Assembly (NCBI GenBank): GCA_963730225.1
Contig: CAVSQX010000004.1
Span: 1,302,001-1,366,000 of the forward strand
Length of the DNA: 64,000 nucleotides
Direction: 5' to 3'
From: CAVSQX01 sp963730225
Lineage (GTDB): Bacteria > Planctomycetota > Phycisphaerae > Tepidisphaerales > Tepidisphaeraceae
The position numbers and the translations under genes were made by a program. Positions 54,518 to 63,122 of this stretch are shown here, in pieces. Below the pieces are notes generated by a model. That model did no database searches and was not told the origin of the DNA. It saw only the letters and a list, made by a program, of their open reading frames with translations. Position 1 is the stretch's first letter. Each line of letters begins with the position of its first letter.

Positions 54518-56068
54518 ATCGTCCGAAATACTCGCATTTCGCTCGGATTTCCCGGGCTGTTTGCGATTCTCCGTCCCCGTGAAAGTGATTGCATTGAGGT
54601 AAGCGGAATGACGAGGGGTTGCGGCGTTTGGTGACAAACCAGGTGACAAAGAACTTTCACTCGCCACTGAAATTACGCCCCCGTTCGTACCTGCCATCGT
54701 CCCAGTCTGCCGCCGTGGAGTGAATAAGTCGGGCAACGCGTTCACAGCAACAGCCAAATCCTCCTGTCGGACGTGGGTATACCGATCCATTGTAAGGGTG
54801 ATCGTCGAATGGCGCATCAGACGCTGTGCCGTTTTTGGATGGACCCCGCCGGCGGCAAGGTTCGAGCCCAGAGTGTGCCTTCGCGCATGGAAATCGGCGT
54901 ACCGGCCGGCTTCATCGACGTACGCAAGGAAGCTGCTTTGCTCGGCTTCCTTTCTTTGCTCTTGCGATTTGTATGATGTTAGCCAGGCTTGGCGAGCATC
55001 GTTCAAATCAGCCCGAAACATTTCGGCGGTTTTTTCGCTTGGCGGCATGGCGAAAGCGATAGCGCCCGTCGTTTCGCCCTCCAAATGCGCAACCAAGAGC
55101 GCTGCCGTGTCGGCCCTCAGCGGCAGCGTATCCTCTCGCCGATTCTTCGCGTAAGCGGCGGAAATCGTCACGGACGGCTCACCGCCCTCCAGTATAAAGC
55201 TGCCGCGCGTAAGACTGCGCAATTCACCGGCTCGCAGGCCGGATTCGACTGCCAGGCGATAGACGAGCGCCCTTTCGGCCGGTGCCATCCCATGCCGTTT
55301 GACGGGATTAACGATCGTCAGCGGGTTCGCGTCATTTCCTGCAATGCTGTAGCCACCCTTCGTCACTTCCAGCAGCCATCGCAACTCATCGGGCGACAGG
55401 GCACGGCGGTCATGCCGCCGGTCGGTGCGGACATTGACCGCATCGAGGTGCGCCAAGGGATTGTCCCGACAACGGCGGTCCTTGATCATCCATCGCAGGA
55501 ATGCTTTGGCATCGCGTAGATAATAATTCGAAGAAGCGGCGGAAAGCCCTCGCTTCACCATGCCATCGACATTTCGCCGATCTTTCCGGAGATCGGCGAG
55601 ATAGCTTTCCACCTTGCTAGGAGAGATGTCAGCCAGCAGCGCGAATCCACATCCTTCGACGATTCGCTTTACTCGACCGGCCGTCATTTCGGCGTAACTC
55701 GCCGTATTCCCGCGTGCCAGCAAGGCACCCTTCCAATCCTTTAGGTGTTCGAGAAGCGGCTTACTTGCTGCCACCCTGCCCGAGGGGATAATGTCCCAGC
55801 GCGCCAAGCGATCGCGAATGCCGCTTGGTATATTCTCAACTGCCCGTACTAAATCTTCCGGAAAAATTGTCTCACTGGCAGCCCGCAGGCTGTTCAATCG
55901 GTTGATGTTTCGCGCAATCTCGTCGCTCGAGATGCGGTCTTCCAAGAGAGGAAGGCGCCGAAGCGAACCGGCGAAGTCCACGAACACGGCGTACCACTTG
56001 ATCGACATCCTCTTCGCCTTAATGCCACCGACGCCGGCGTCATATATGGGCATCTTTCGCACCTTCAT
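54446..56068 (-). CDS. Island tyrosine integrase
   Basis: A site-specific recombinase of 540 residues. The core-binding region is around residues 100-200 and the catalytic domain around 220-420 with the Arg of ESGLRAGELRSLTRG, DFHARRHTLGSNLA (HxxR), RLMRHSTITLTMDRY and the Tyr nucleophile in DRYTHV. The C-terminal tail WARQDSNLRRQSQRIY is translated from antisense tRNA-Tyr and reflects the attachment site, not the protein; an earlier natural stop may have been lost or may be absent. It is immediately followed upstream by the HTH regulator. Family assignment is certain. Confidence 0.9.
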   Translation of the reverse strand: MKVRKMPIYDAGVGGIKAKRMSIKWYAVFVDFAGSLRRLPLLEDRISSDEIARNINRLNSLRAASETIFPEDLVRAVENIPSGIRDRLARWDIIPSGRVAASKPLLEHLKDWKGALLARGNTASYAEMTAGRVKRIVEGCGFALLADISPSKVESYLADLRKDRRNVDGMVKRGLSAASSNYYLRDAKAFLRWMIKDRRCRDNPLAHLDAVNVRTDRRHDRRALSPDELRWLLEVTKGGYSIAGNDANPLTIVNPVKRHGMAPAERALVYRLAVESGLRAGELRSLTRGSFILEGGEPSVTISAAYAKNRREDTLPLRADTAALLVAHLEGETTGAIAFAMPPSEKTAEMFRADLNDARQAWLTSYKSQEQRKEAEQSSFLAYVDEAGRYADFHARRHTLGSNLAAGGVHPKTAQRLMRHSTITLTMDRYTHVRQEDLAVAVNALPDLFTPRRQTGTMAGTNGGVISVASESSLSPGLSPNAATPRHSAYLNAITFTGTENRKQPGKSERNASISDDWARQDSNLRRQSQRIYSPPLLAT

Positions 56069-56069
56069 T

Positions 56070-56285
56070 TTATCGCCCCTTTCGCGGCTTAATGTGCCTC
56101 AACTCCAAAGCAAAATACGTGCACAGCCGATCAACGGTAGCCAGATCTAAGCCGTTCTTGGCATTGATGAAACGGGATAACATCGACGCGGCAACGCCCG
56201 TGTCCTTGGAGATTCGATAGCGGGTCAACCGCGCTTTCAGAATCTCGTTCCTGAGCTGGCTGCTGATCGTCTGACTGCTCCTCAT
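56070..56285 (-). CDS. Small XRE-type HTH regulator
   Basis: 71 residues, beginning MRSSQTISSQLRNEIL at ATG 56285. The HTH is RYRISKDTGVAASMLSRFI, followed by NAKNGLDLATVDRLCTYF. Such proteins regulate integration or excision genes in islands. It lies one base upstream of the integrase ATG on the same strand, so they are almost certainly cotranscribed. Longer upstream frames cross the inserted IS and are not plausible. Confidence 0.8.
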   Translation of the reverse strand: MRSSQTISSQLRNEILKARLTRYRISKDTGVAASMLSRFINAKNGLDLATVDRLCTYFALELRHIKPRKGR

Positions 56286-56458
56286 TGCGGCTTCAATATA
56301 TACACGGATCGTTGCTAAATAGCAACGAAAACATGTTCGACTTACCGGCGAGTAATCGACCCGTTCATGGCGTTCCATTTTGCGGCCGTCGTACATCCGG
56401 CAGCGATCCATCTCTCGACTTCGCGGCGGTCGAATCGCACGCAGCGAGAGAGATGTAA

Positions 56459-57317
56459 GAACGTGTGTGAGAAGTCCATTTACCCTGGTCGTAGACGATG
56501 AAGCATCAGGTTGATCATTGCGATGCGGATCATCGACTCGCTGCTTTCGGTCAGGGTCTCGTAGTCCTTGCTCAACCGACGATACTTGCCGAGCCAGGCG
56601 AAGGTGCGCTCCACGATCCAGCGCTTGGGCAGCACCGCGAATCCCGCTTCGCTGCGCTTGACGATATGGAGAGTCCATCGGCCAAGATGGCTGGCCCAAT
56701 CGATCAGTTGCCCGGCATAGCCGCCGTCGGCCCAGATCAGTTTCAGACGGGGGAACAACCTGCGGCCCCCGCGCTTTTCGCCGAGTTTGGCCAGGACCAG
56801 CTTGGCTCCGTCGCGATCTTGAAAACTGGCTGCGTGTACGACAATGGCAATAATCAGCCCCAGCGTGTCGACCACGATATGCCGCTTTCTTCCGTTGATT
56901 TTCTTCCCCGCGTCGTACCCGCGGCTCCCCCTTTTTCCGCCGTCTTCACCGATTGCGAATCGATGATGGCGGCGGAGGGTGTCTTCTCCTTGCCGGCCTC
57001 CACGCGGGTCTGCTCGCGCAGGCGGTCGTGGATGTCTTGCCAGATACCTTGGAGTCGGAAGCAGCGGTAGTAATAATGCACCGTGCCCCAAGGCGGCAGA
57101 TCGTGCGGCAGCATCCGCCAAGAGCAGCCGGTGCGGTTGAGGTAGAGAATGCCGTTGATCACTTCGCGCATCACCACCGACCGGGGCCGACCACCGGACT
57201 TCTCGGGCGGGATGCGTGATTCGATCAATGACCATTGTTCATCCGTGACGTCACTTGGGTATGGATTCCTTTCCATGCCGCCAGATTATGCCAGATTTAG
57301 CCTTCTCACACACGCTC
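56459..57317 (-). mobile_element. IS5-family element (IS1031/IS427-like), 859 bp
   Basis: Ends are 16-bp inverted repeats GAACGTGTGTGAGAAG (56459-56474) and CTTCTCACACACGCTC (57302-57317), with one mismatch. The flanks are both TAA (56456-56458 and 57318-57320), a 3-bp target duplication of the TNA type. It carries one transposase and interrupts the excisionase-like gene. The ends and duplication are intact, so the insertion looks fairly recent. Confidence 0.92.
56480..57276 (-). CDS. IS5-type transposase expressed from two frames
   Basis: The first frame (from ATG 57276) has MERNPYPSDVTDEQWSLIES and GTVHYYYRCFRLQGIWQDI, and IIDSQSVKTAEKGG near 56940. The second frame, one base back, has GYDAGKKINGRKRHIVVDT, WADGGYAGQLIDW and VERTFAWLGKYRRLSKDYE, supplying DDE residues. 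The switch is at an A5G5 run (GAAAAAGGGGGA) and yields EKGGSRGYDAGKK, the form seen in related intact transposases. This matches orfA/orfB frameshift expression in IS5-family elements rather than decay. Confidence 0.85.
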
Positions 57318-57687
57318 TAAGACGCGTAGCGGGAGTTTGCCGGCCCGGCGCATCGCGTGAATGGTCCCCAATGAAACGGACAAGAGTCCTGCCAGGGTCG
57401 AGGCGTCAATTAGAAGGGAGGCCCCAACCGGTTCATCTTGAAGCGTCCTTCCCGCGATATCGGAATAGTTGTCCTGCATGCCAATCAGTTCCGTGGTGCG
57501 AGGCGGTGCATTTGTCCGACTGCAAGCACGAGATGGCCCGGATGTTACGGTATCAATTGGTGCGAGCACTGGTGCGTTCCGCCACTGCAGGTTTACGAGT
57601 CGCGAAAATCCGTAGTCGCTTCGACGTTAACCAAACGCTTTATTGACGTACTTGGTGAAGCTCAAGACGAAACGGCAAGGCTCAGCC

Positions 57688-57713
57688 AGCGAACCCACTA
57701 GGGTTCGCTTTTT
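57688..57713 (+). terminator. Rho-independent terminator
   Basis: Perfect 9-bp stem AGCGAACCC/GGGTTCGCT with an ACTA loop and a T4 stretch follows. It would stop plus-strand transcription, although no plus-strand gene upstream is clearly supported in 57480-57687. Confidence 0.75.
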
Positions 57714-57832
57714 CGCATTTCGCCTTACCCCCTTGCAGAGTGATTCTGCCACCAAGTCGCCCACAATTTGCTCGCCCTGCATAAGTTTAGGGAGGGATCG
57801 GCGCATGACACAGGTTGGCCGAAGAACGGTTG

Positions 57833-57967
57833 TCAAATCCGATAGAGCCGCCGGAGTTTGATTCTGGCGTCGGCGGTTTCAAACTGCCAGTCGATTTTCT
57901 TGCTGCGATTATTCCGGTCGTTCTCCCATAATTCCACGCGCTGGCACAAGGTCGCCTGATCTGGCAT
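57833..57967 (-). pseudogene. C-terminal remnant resembling an IS630-type transposase
   Basis: The minus-strand peptide DQATLCQRVELWENDRNN followed by KKIDWQFETADARIKLRRL resembles tail sequences of transposases of this superfamily. It abuts a truncated ATPase gene at a frame break. I see no ends. The identification is from memory of family endings and is only moderate. Confidence 0.5.
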
Positions 57968-58000
57968 CCGTTCACGGCGCTTGCTACCACGCGTTCGGGT

Positions 58001-58522
58001 TCAACATGTGTGTGAAGCTGCTCTTCTAATTCCGCGCGCGGTCTGTGACTCATCTTTGTCGATTAAGCGGAGAAAGTAGTCTCTGTATACCGTCGCCCAA
58101 TCTATGAGAAATCGTGTGAGTCTCTTGAGTTCATCCACGGCTGTATGCGTGATGAAACCCTCTCGGCTCGCCTTCATTTGGAATCCGCTCGCACGCGCGT
58201 CAATCTCGACGTCGCCAATATGAGACCGTGACGAGAGGAGCTGAAGCAGGGCCCTACCGGGGTCGACTCCCCTAAGCCTTTTCGCAAAGCCCTCCAATAC
58301 ATCGGGGACCGTTCCGCGCCGCAATCCACGATCCGCGTCGATATCGAGCCAATCGTTGCCGGGCTCGCCATACGGATAGACACGAAATCCGTTGTAGCGA
58401 ACATATACGCCATCGTAGGCATTCTTTACGAGTTCAACGAGCGCGATATGAGCGGTCTCAACGAGCTTTTCGCCGAGTTCGGACAGTAGTGCACTGTCCA
58501 CGCTGAATGTCAGATCTTCCAT
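58001..58522 (-). pseudogene. Truncated GHKL (Hsp90/HATPase-like) ATPase
   Basis: The start MEDLTFSVDSALLSELGEK continues into HIALVELVKNAYDG, the N-box-like element of GHKL ATPases with the catalytic Glu and Mg-binding Asn. A frame break near 58060 leads to a neighbouring frame with ELEEQLHTHVEPERVVASAV, and the whole is cut off by an insertion remnant. Normal relatives continue with G boxes and several hundred residues. The gene is therefore partial and probably inactive. A phage-defence ATPase is one possibility, not shown. Confidence 0.65.
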
Positions 58523-59124
58523 ACAATGAATCCAAGGGTTTACGAGGCCAGATGTCCCTCATCGCATGGAGCTTAATAAAACGGAACTACGAGTAACCGG
58601 TCATGGAATCTCCATTCTACACTCAAACCCAATTAACTCTAGCGCCACTCGCCCAGGTAGCGTTTTCCAAGGGCCTATTCGCTGGCACATGCGTCAAGTG
58701 CGATAATGTGCCGGGCGTCCGCGCATTTGGATCCGATGAGTACCCACTATCGCTGGCCCTCGTCTATCAGGCCATCGCGAAGCGCTCGAAGCTTTGCCTC
58801 GATAGCATCAAATTCTTCTCTCTTTTCTCGCCGCGAGGTATACGATTCTTGAGTCGAGGATGCCTCGAAGGCGCGACGAGCGTACGACAGGGACTCCAAA
58901 AGGAACAAGATATCCGCCGAGTTGAGATCGGGATCCATTGGATCTCCAAAGATGAACAATCATCTGATAAAACCGCGGGAAGCTCAATTCTGTGCCGCAA
59001 CGCGGGTTATAATGGGGCTACTGTATCCCATCGGCCGTCAATTCCAAGAGGGCTTGGCGATCGACCTGGAGCGCGCAATCCGCACGTCGTGTCATCCACG
59101 CAAAATTCGCAGGCCTTCCCCACG
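58523..59124. other. Interval between ATPase fragment and recombinase fragment
   Basis: Apart from a 70-residue minus-strand frame (see the next entry), I see no supported gene. Plus-strand frames here run into the recombinase but show no family character. Confidence 0.5.
58747..58959 (-). CDS. Small coiled-coil-like hypothetical protein
   Basis: A 70-residue frame, MFIFGDPMDPDLNSADILFL, followed by a helical charged part with LSYARRAFEA and REKREEFDAIEAKLRALRDG. The amino-acid pattern looks coding and the plus-strand frame through it does not. It lies upstream of the ATPase fragment on the same strand. No family is recognised and no SD is clear. Confidence 0.4.
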   Translation of the reverse strand: MFIFGDPMDPDLNSADILFLLESLSYARRAFEASSTQESYTSRREKREEFDAIEAKLRALRDGLIDEGQR

Positions 59125-59643
59125 AGGGATGTGGTCGGCAACCTTCGTAACGCTTTGATGCTTCGCCTTCTCTGCATCACAGGCATGCGTGTCGGGGAAC
59201 TTGTGTCACTCCAATTGTCAGATGTACATTCTGGAGACCGAGCTTTTACCGTTCATGGGAAGGGCAACCGCGAACGTTTAGCCTTTGTAACAGACCCAGA
59301 TACCACGCGGCTCTTTGACCGTTTTCTAAAGGAACGCCGCGCTCGTTGCGTGGATAATCCTGCATTATTTACGGGAACTGGGAAACGACCCATCACGACC
59401 GATAGTTTTCGCAAAGTGTTGCGGACGCTATGCCAAATTGCGAGCGTAGAATCGAAAGTAACGCCCCACATGCTCAGGCACACGGCTGCTACGTCACTTC
59501 TGGAGAATGGCGCCGATTTACGGATCGTGCAGGAATTTCTCGGCCATGATTCAATCCGTTCGACCGAGCGATATACGCACATTGCGCGCGAGCATTTGCT
59601 GAAGGTACTTCGACGTGCAAATCCGCTGCGGAGAGTCGCCTGA
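59125..59643 (+). pseudogene. Tyrosine recombinase catalytic domain, N-terminus missing
   Basis: The catalytic domain begins NALMLRLLCITGMRVGELVS (first catalytic Arg), then FTVHGKGNRERL (Lys), TPHMLRHTAATSLLENGA (HxxR) and EFLGHDSIRSTERYTH (His and Tyr). The normal N-terminal core-binding SAM-like domain is absent; sequence before 59125 does not match. It is therefore a broken second recombinase in the island. The catalytic residues are intact, but a DNA-binding partner would be needed for activity. Confidence 0.82.
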
Positions 59644-59830
59644 TTTGATCGGCCAAATAGTGATTACCCAGGCACACGTATACTTCCCAATCTCCGTAGA
59701 CGACGCGGGCGCTACGCGACGACGTACCGAAGATAGCCTGATCAGCAGGAACTGGTTGAAAAGGAAATCAGGATATACCGCCTTCCCGTGCCTGACCTGG
59801 CAACATTGTAACTTCTCTCGCTAGAAAGAA

Positions 59831-59887
59831 ATAAAAAACCGGCGGTTGGACAGGTAGGGGGGAGACCCTGTCCGGGGATTCCGCCGG
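59831..59887 (-). terminator. Strong terminator hairpin on the minus strand
   Basis: Nested stems CCGGCGG/CCGCCGG (59839-59845, 59881-59887) and GGACAGG/CCTGTCC (59848-59854, 59867-59873) form a 49-nt hairpin. On the minus strand it is followed by six T and ATT. It would end transcription of the small minus-strand gene upstream. Confidence 0.75.
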
Positions 59888-60015
59888 CAAAATGCAGTAT
59901 ATGCCTTCGAGGCGGCACTTCAAAAATCTAGCCTTCGAAGTAACAGGGTACGAGACGTGAGGCCCGGTACCCGTCAAGGAAAAAGATCGGCCACGTGGTG
60001 GGACCGCTCTTCGCC

Positions 60016-60159
60016 TTACACGTGACGCAGCTTTTCAAATTCTTCCTTTTTGCAATCAATGGGTTGTTTGCCCGAATCGAGTTTCGCCCGCCTGACGTCG
60101 TCGCGGTGCAACTTCCATGAGGACACTCGTCGCGCACCGCTCGTCAGCCACAGCGCCAT
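60016..60159 (-). CDS. Candidate 47-residue basic peptide
   Basis: A minus-strand frame from ATG 60159 to stop 60016, with SSWKLHRDDVRRAKLDSGKQ and CKKEEFEKLRHV. It ends 130 bp before the terminator hairpin on the same strand. No homologue is recognised and it overlaps the plus-strand coupling-protein fragment by a few bases, so it is only a candidate. Confidence 0.3.
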   Translation of the reverse strand: MALWLTSGARRVSSWKLHRDDVRRAKLDSGKQPIDCKKEEFEKLRHV

Positions 60160-60164
60160 CCGTT

Positions 60165-60798
60165 ACAAGGAGAAAGAGCGGGAGAGCGTCACGGACGGGT
60201 CGGGAACGGCCCATTCCAGATCAAGTAGCTTCGGTGATAGTACGACCCGCGGCTCATCATCAGGCGATGGCGCTGGCGGCTCGGAGAGCTTCGATCCGGA
60301 GGATATCTGGTATGACCCGCTGCGGAACGCCGAAAGCTGGAACAGTTACGTCGCAGACAACTCGGCAAAGAGCGAAAGCTGGCAGGAGGGCGAATCGTCT
60401 GCCGAAACGCAAAATCACTCCGTCACCCGTTCGACCGTCTTGATTCCCCAGATGGGCCAGGAAGTCTCAAGCGTCCAATACCGCTCGATCGACGAGCAGA
60501 TTTTCAGGGCCGTGCAGAAACTCTTCGATCAGCAGGACCGGCACTTTGCCGTCCGCTTTCCCGGACGGCCGAAGGCACCGCTCTTCGTCAAGACGCCGAC
60601 GGTGGCGCCGGCGAGGACACTGAAAACACGGGTTGAAGAATACAGGGGAAGCTTTTGGGCGACCTTGCCTTTGCGTTGCCGATGACCGAAGCGTCGAAGC
60701 GGCTCGACGGCCGGGAAAAACAACTCGTGACCGAGATTGTAGATGTCGCCTTTGCCGAGCCCGTGACAGCCAGGGGCAGCATGAAAAAAAGAGCGTGA
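60165..60798 (+). pseudogene. C-terminal fragment of a conjugative coupling (T4CP-like) protein
   Basis: The fragment starts with a Ser/Glu-rich linker and then VLIPQMGQEVSSVQYRSIDE, KLFDQQDRHFAVRFPGRPKA and VKTPTVAPAR, which resemble the C-terminal part of planctomycete VirD4/TraG-type coupling proteins. The frame breaks at the G4 run near 60650; the other frame gives KLLGDLAFALPMTEASKRLD, VTEIVDVAFAEPVTARG and stop TGA at 60796-60798. The ATPase domain is absent. The identification is from recall of a family ending, moderate confidence. The next gene begins 14 bp downstream. Confidence 0.55.
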
Positions 60799-60811
60799 TA
60801 GAATTTGTCGC

Positions 60812-61663
60812 ATGTCTGGCGGGAAACAATTGGGGATCGAACTTCAACCGAGGGATTTTGCGCTGCTTCGGGGCCTGTTTGAATCGCGCGTCATGACGCT
60901 CGCCCATATCACCGCCCTGTATTTCGACGGCAAGAAGGAGATGACCAAGAAGCGGCTCCAGAAGTTGAAGGCTGCCGGCTTAATCCGCGAACGGCCCCGG
61001 CGCGTTTCCGATCCATCCATTCTGCATTTGACGTGGATGGGATATCTGTCGCTCCGCGACAATGGCCAGGTCGAAGACGATTCGCGCCTATCGCCGAAGA
61101 CGTTCACTCGCCGAATGAGGGTGAGCCCACTGACGCTTTCCCATGAAATCGCAATCGGTGACGCGCTGACGGCGTATACCGTCGCACTGCGCGACAATGA
61201 ACGGTTCAAGCTTCTAGAATTCAGCGTGTGGCCCCGGCGTTACAGCTTCATCGTGGATCGCGCGTATCGCCGCGTGGAAGTGCAGCCGGACGGCTACATC
61301 CGCATTCTGGACAAATCCGACAGCGAAAAGTCGGAACTTCATTTTTTTCTGGAAGTGGATAGAGGAACGGAAACGATCGAGCGCTTGGCCGAGAAGTGCG
61401 TGAATTACCGGGAATATTACCGGAGCGGCGGATATGCCCATTTCTGCGGCCTGAGTCGGGACGAGCTTAAATCGCGGCCGTTTCAGGTGCTTGTCGTATG
61501 CAAAAGCGAATCTCGCGGCAAAAATCTTGCAGATCGGCTGCGCCAGTGCACGCCTCCATTTGCTACGATGGTTCTCATAACCACCCTTTCGGAATGCCAC
61601 CACGATCCACTGGGCCTTTCAGTAAGAGGTCCGATACGCAAAGCTGCTGTCGCAGGCGCTTGA
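60812..61663 (+). CDS. Replication-relaxation family protein
   Basis: 283 residues with a winged-helix-like N-terminus: LQPRDFALLRGLFESRVMTL, HITALYFDGKKEMTKKRLQK and AAGLIRERPRR. The middle holds LSHEIAIGDALTAYTVALRD and HFFLEVDRGTETIERLAEK followed by NYREYY, the conserved ligand region of PF13814. These proteins are found in plasmids and integrative elements and are linked to replication initiation or relaxase function. The ATG at 60812 has no clear SD. It is downstream of the coupling-protein fragment and fits the island's conjugative or mobilisable character. Confidence 0.82.
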   Translation: MSGGKQLGIELQPRDFALLRGLFESRVMTLAHITALYFDGKKEMTKKRLQKLKAAGLIRERPRRVSDPSILHLTWMGYLSLRDNGQVEDDSRLSPKTFTRRMRVSPLTLSHEIAIGDALTAYTVALRDNERFKLLEFSVWPRRYSFIVDRAYRRVEVQPDGYIRILDKSDSEKSELHFFLEVDRGTETIERLAEKCVNYREYYRSGGYAHFCGLSRDELKSRPFQVLVVCKSESRGKNLADRLRQCTPPFATMVLITTLSECHHDPLGLSVRGPIRKAAVAGA

Positions 61664-61987
61664 AGTTTATCCAGACGCGCATACGGCCTCCTTTCAGAAT
61701 TGGTTTTGAAAAGCTGGAAGAACTAACTTGGTGTCAGAGTGCCAGAAGTGGAATGTGAGCGCAAGGCAGCTTGAGACAAGGCAATATATACGACGTGGGT
61801 AAGATAGCGCAATTGTTGCGCCTTTAACGTTGCAAAATTCCAAAGTCCTTTGTAACATGTAGCGGCATACGGAAAAGGTGCAGGACGTGCCTGCACCGCC
61901 GGGTCGGTACTGTACGGACGCAATCAGCACAGACCGACCGGCCAGTAAATTATACACCCGCATGAATTAGGGTCAAGTTAGGGGCTA
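61664..61987. other. Gene-free interval with stem-loops
   Basis: No supported gene. GGTGCAGG/CCTGCACC (61877-61897) forms a perfect 8-bp hairpin, and GGTCGGT/ACCGACC (61902-61939) forms another. No T-run follows. These could be origin-of-transfer or replication structures or a regulatory RNA; none is proven. Confidence 0.45.
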
Positions 61988-62848
61988 GTGCTGTTCCCCC
62001 GCTGTTCCGACGTTTTCGGACAGAGATGGTGCGGTACCATGTCGGGGCTGTATCTCGGGCGTAGCCGCCTCCAAGGTCTTTTCGCTTCCTCCCAGCAATC
62101 CGTCGTAGACCGACTGATCCATGGCAATCACAGTATACCGGAAATCGCCGCGCTCAAGGCGTTGCTGATTGAGCGGAACGCGGTTTTCGATAAAGCCGAT
62201 CGCCAGGTTACATGGACGCTTCAGGAACTTTACCGGCAAATCGTCGATGATCTCACCCTTGCCGACGACGGATGCCCGCCTGGATTGGACTCATCTGCAA
62301 AGGCCATGGACTATCCCCTCGAAATGTGGGTGGGCGGGACGATCTTCTCTTTGGCCAACAACGGATTCCTCGTGCAGGTGCGCGATGCGAAGTCAGAGAT
62401 TCACAATCCAGCGATGATGTGCAATTTTGGCGGCGCTTGTCGAGCCGATGAGCCGCCGTCGGAAACATATCAACGTGAAATGCACGAGGAATTACTCGGC
62501 GCGGACATCTTACACGAATCATTTGTAGACATTTTGCGTGTATATCCCGTGCAAGTGCGCTGGGGCTGCGTTCTGCGTGTTGTCCTCGAAATGATCGTTC
62601 CGCGGACTCCTCCAGGATTGCGAATCGGCGAGGGCGTGGGTTTCACTATCATCGACGCCGCGAAAGTTGCCGCTGCGGCGGGCATAACACCGTTGTCACG
62701 GGAAGATATGCAGCTCTCCCTTGCAAAGGGAAATCCGGTACTTCGATATACGACAGCGATCGAGAGCGCGCTTGAGCAAAAGTGGGGTCTCGGACTGGAC
62801 GGTGGCATATTCGGCGGCGAGAGCGATGAGCCGTTTGACCAATATTGA
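61988..62848 (+). CDS. Nudix-like protein with an N-terminal extension
   Basis: The C-terminal half carries FLVQVRDAKSEIHNPAMMCN and the Nudix-box region GGACRADEPPSETYQREMHE, then ELLGADIL; the G-x5-E-x7-REUxEE pattern fits, but Leu replaces the Gly that should follow. Loss of the Gly may weaken pyrophosphatase activity. Residues 1-100 lack a recognised family. GTG 61988 (AGGGG four bases upstream) and ATG 62039 are both candidate starts. Substrate unknown. It lies between the replication-relaxation gene and the primase fragment. Confidence 0.7.
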   Translation: MLFPRCSDVFGQRWCGTMSGLYLGRSRLQGLFASSQQSVVDRLIHGNHSIPEIAALKALLIERNAVFDKADRQVTWTLQELYRQIVDDLTLADDGCPPGLDSSAKAMDYPLEMWVGGTIFSLANNGFLVQVRDAKSEIHNPAMMCNFGGACRADEPPSETYQREMHEELLGADILHESFVDILRVYPVQVRWGCVLRVVLEMIVPRTPPGLRIGEGVGFTIIDAAKVAAAAGITPLSREDMQLSLAKGNPVLRYTTAIESALEQKWGLGLDGGIFGGESDEPFDQY

Positions 62849-63122
62849 AGGCGCGAATTAGAAAAATCGCCGCCGCGTCCATCGCTCGATCTTGTCCTCA
62901 ATAACGAGGCGCGGTGTAGCGTATTTCTCGCGTGAACGGCTGATCGGCTTGTCGGGATTCGTCTTTTTACAGTCGCACCGTCGGAAGTGTCTGGCAGATG
63001 AAGGCCCCGCAATCTTGCTTGCCCAACTAGTAAAAGTGGCCAGCACTCTTCCATATTGCTCCGGATTCGCTTAGCTTTTTTAGTCCATAAAAAAGAGCGA
63101 CCACTCGATCGCTCTATGCCTT
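62849..63122. other. Gene-poor interval
   Basis: A 62-residue minus-strand frame at 62858-63046 ends ATPRLVIEDKIERWTRRRFF and has a Lys/Arg-rich middle, possibly the end of a small real gene, but no start or homologue is convincing. A TTTTTTAGTCC and ATAAAAAAG pattern near 63080 may be a weak terminator. Confidence 0.35.

Larger units (their letters stand above)
56342..57479 (-). pseudogene. Excisionase/HTH_17-like gene interrupted by an IS
   Basis: The 5' part (57321-57479) encodes MQDNYSDIAGRTL and a helix-turn-helix with SLLIDASTLAGLLSVSLGTI and HAMRRAGKLPLRVL. Excising 56459-57317 and one TAA joins it in frame to HLSRCVRFDRREVERWIAAG, the ending expected of MerR/excisionase-type HTH_17 proteins, with stop TAA at 56342. 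The intact protein was therefore about 90 residues. It is next to the integrase and HTH genes, as excisionases often are. The insertion probably inactivates it, which could lock the island in place. Confidence 0.82.
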
